DNA of 6,607 nucleotides from Candidatus Uhrbacteria bacterium RIFOXYB12_FULL_58_10 (GTDB taxonomy: Bacteria > Patescibacteriota > Patescibacteriia > 2-12-FULL-57-11): NCBI GenBank assembly GCA_943359495.1, contig CALRHY010000041.1, positions 1 through 6,607 on the forward strand, written 5' to 3'. A program made the position numbers and the translations under genes. Shown here in pieces: positions 5,676 through 6,607 of this stretch. The notes beneath the pieces were generated by a model that was not told the DNA's origin, did not search any database, and was given only the letters and a program-made list of their open reading frames with translations. Each line of letters starts with the position of its first letter. Positions within the stretch are counted from its first letter, which is position 1.

Positions 5676-6607
5676 ATGGTAGAAACGTTTAGTACCGAGT
5701 GGGCAGGCCGCACGCTCACGATCGAGACCGGAAAACTAGCAGCGCAAGCAAGCGCCTCCTGCACTGTGCGCTATGGCGACACTATGGTGCTCGTTACCGC
5801 AGTTATGTCGGAGAACATCCGCGACGGGATCAGCTACTTCCCGCTCATGGTAGACTTTGAAGAACGCCTGTACGCCGCCGGAAAAATCAAAGGTTCGCGC
5901 TTCATCAAGCGCGAAGGTCGACCGACCGACGAAGCAGTGCTTTCGGGTCGCATCATCGACCGCAGCATCCGCCCGCTTTTCCCAGATGGTTTGCGCAACG
6001 ACATTCAAGTCGTGGCAACCGTCCTTTCGGTGGACCAAGAAAACGATTCCGACATCCCCGCTCTGGTTGGCGCAGCCTGCACGCTAGCCATGTCTGACAT
6101 CCCGTGGAAAGGTCCGATCGGCGCGGTCCGCATCAGCCAAGTAGATGGCGCCTGGGCGGTGAACCCGACGTTTGCACAGCGCGAAAAGGCCGGCATGGAA
6201 GTGCTCGTCGCTGGAACGCCAGAAAAAGTCCTGATGCTTGAGGCTGGCGCAAACCAAATTGACGAAGAAACCATGATTGCCGCAATCGCCTACGGCCAAG
6301 AGCAGATCGCCCCAGTCATGGCACTCATTGAAAAAATTCAAGCAAAAGTTGGAAAAAAGAAGCGTTCTCTCGTCAAAGAAATGACCGCCGAAGAACAGGC
6401 AACTGTAGCAGAAATTGGCGCGCTCAAAATTGAATCGCGGACATTTCTTGCGCCAAAAATTGAAGAAGTCCTTTTCGCCAACCCACGCGCTTCCAAAGCA
6501 GAACGCAACGCAGCCTGGGGCGAACTCGAAGGTATTTTGGACGCCTGGCTTACAGAAAAGCAGGTTGGTAAAGAAAAGCGCAAAGTGATTGTCAACGAAA
6601 TTGACGG
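5676..6607 (+). CDS. pnp: polyribonucleotide nucleotidyltransferase (PNPase), 3' end beyond window
   Basis: The first 310 codons of PNPase are present and open to the window edge. The full protein is usually about 700 residues. Residues 1 to about 140 are the first RNase PH domain: VRYGDTMVLVTAVMS (31-45), then YAAGKIKGSRFIKREGRPTD (66-85) with the basic RNA-contact loop, and SGRIIDRSIRPLFPDG (90-105). Residues to about 225 complete that domain, and from about 235 the sequence becomes the helical linker region. The second RNase PH domain with the phosphorolytic site, KH and S1 domains lie outside. PNPase degrades RNA 3' to 5' using phosphate and can add tails in reverse. The ATG at 5676 is chosen because METFSTEWAGRTL-like N-termini are typical and GAGGAG lies 12 bases upstream, the only good Shine-Dalgarno in this window. 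No separate promoter is clear. GATAAT at 5581-5586 is a weak -10 candidate. Confidence 0.98.
   Translation, partial: MVETFSTEWAGRTLTIETGKLAAQASASCTVRYGDTMVLVTAVMSENIRDGISYFPLMVDFEERLYAAGKIKGSRFIKREGRPTDEAVLSGRIIDRSIRPLFPDGLRNDIQVVATVLSVDQENDSDIPALVGAACTLAMSDIPWKGPIGAVRISQVDGAWAVNPTFAQREKAGMEVLVAGTPEKVLMLEAGANQIDEETMIAAIAYGQEQIAPVMALIEKIQAKVGKKKRSLVKEMTAEEQATVAEIGALKIESRTFLAPKIEEVLFANPRASKAERNAAWGELEGILDAWLTEKQVGKEKRKVIVNEID

Overview
The window (about 50% GC) looks like a chromosomal segment of a Patescibacteria/CPR bacterium, possibly Uhrbacteria- or Magasanikbacteria-like. Three things suggest this. The N-terminal domain of the secreted protein (start 905) is of a type I associate with CPR surface proteins. 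Most genes lack a Shine-Dalgarno and start within a few bases of a -10-like hexamer. Lone housekeeping genes alternate with membrane or secreted proteins of unknown function. All complete reading frames end in TAA and no UGA recoding is needed, so this is not an SR1/Gracilibacteria-type code. The lineage call is from memory of protein families and was not tested.

Left part (1-904): a leftward tyrosine recombinase of the XerC/XerD family, cut by the window edge before its catalytic tyrosine. It is divergent from a rightward 588-residue secreted protein across a 117-bp promoter region. The secreted protein (905-2671) combines a CPR-type N-terminal domain, a Thr/Asn/Pro-rich linker and a large C-terminal domain resembling a conserved uncharacterised secreted family. 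A strong intrinsic terminator follows and runs directly into an extended -10 promoter.

Middle (2737-4430): an unusual membrane protein with a guanylate-kinase-like P-loop domain, one transmembrane helix and a roughly 258-residue outer domain. It is followed by a ~270-bp gene-free stretch that looks like a conserved intergenic element, containing a C/U-rich hairpin.

Right part (4431-6607): an RNA-metabolism cluster. rpsO (S15) has a textbook promoter and its own GC-rich terminator, then come a NYN/LabA-type putative ribonuclease and pnp (PNPase, cut by the right edge). The classical rpsO-pnp neighbourhood is thus kept but interrupted by a second nuclease gene. The 160-bp NYN-pnp gap holds two structured elements. 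One is a 14-bp hairpin with a competing alternative 3' partner. The other is a long two-tier stem-loop whose 3' arm contains the only good Shine-Dalgarno in the window, that of pnp. This suggests translational control of PNPase.

I see no CRISPR array, tRNA, rRNA or insertion sequence. The points most worth following up are the kinase-membrane fusion, the pnp leader structure and the intergenic element.
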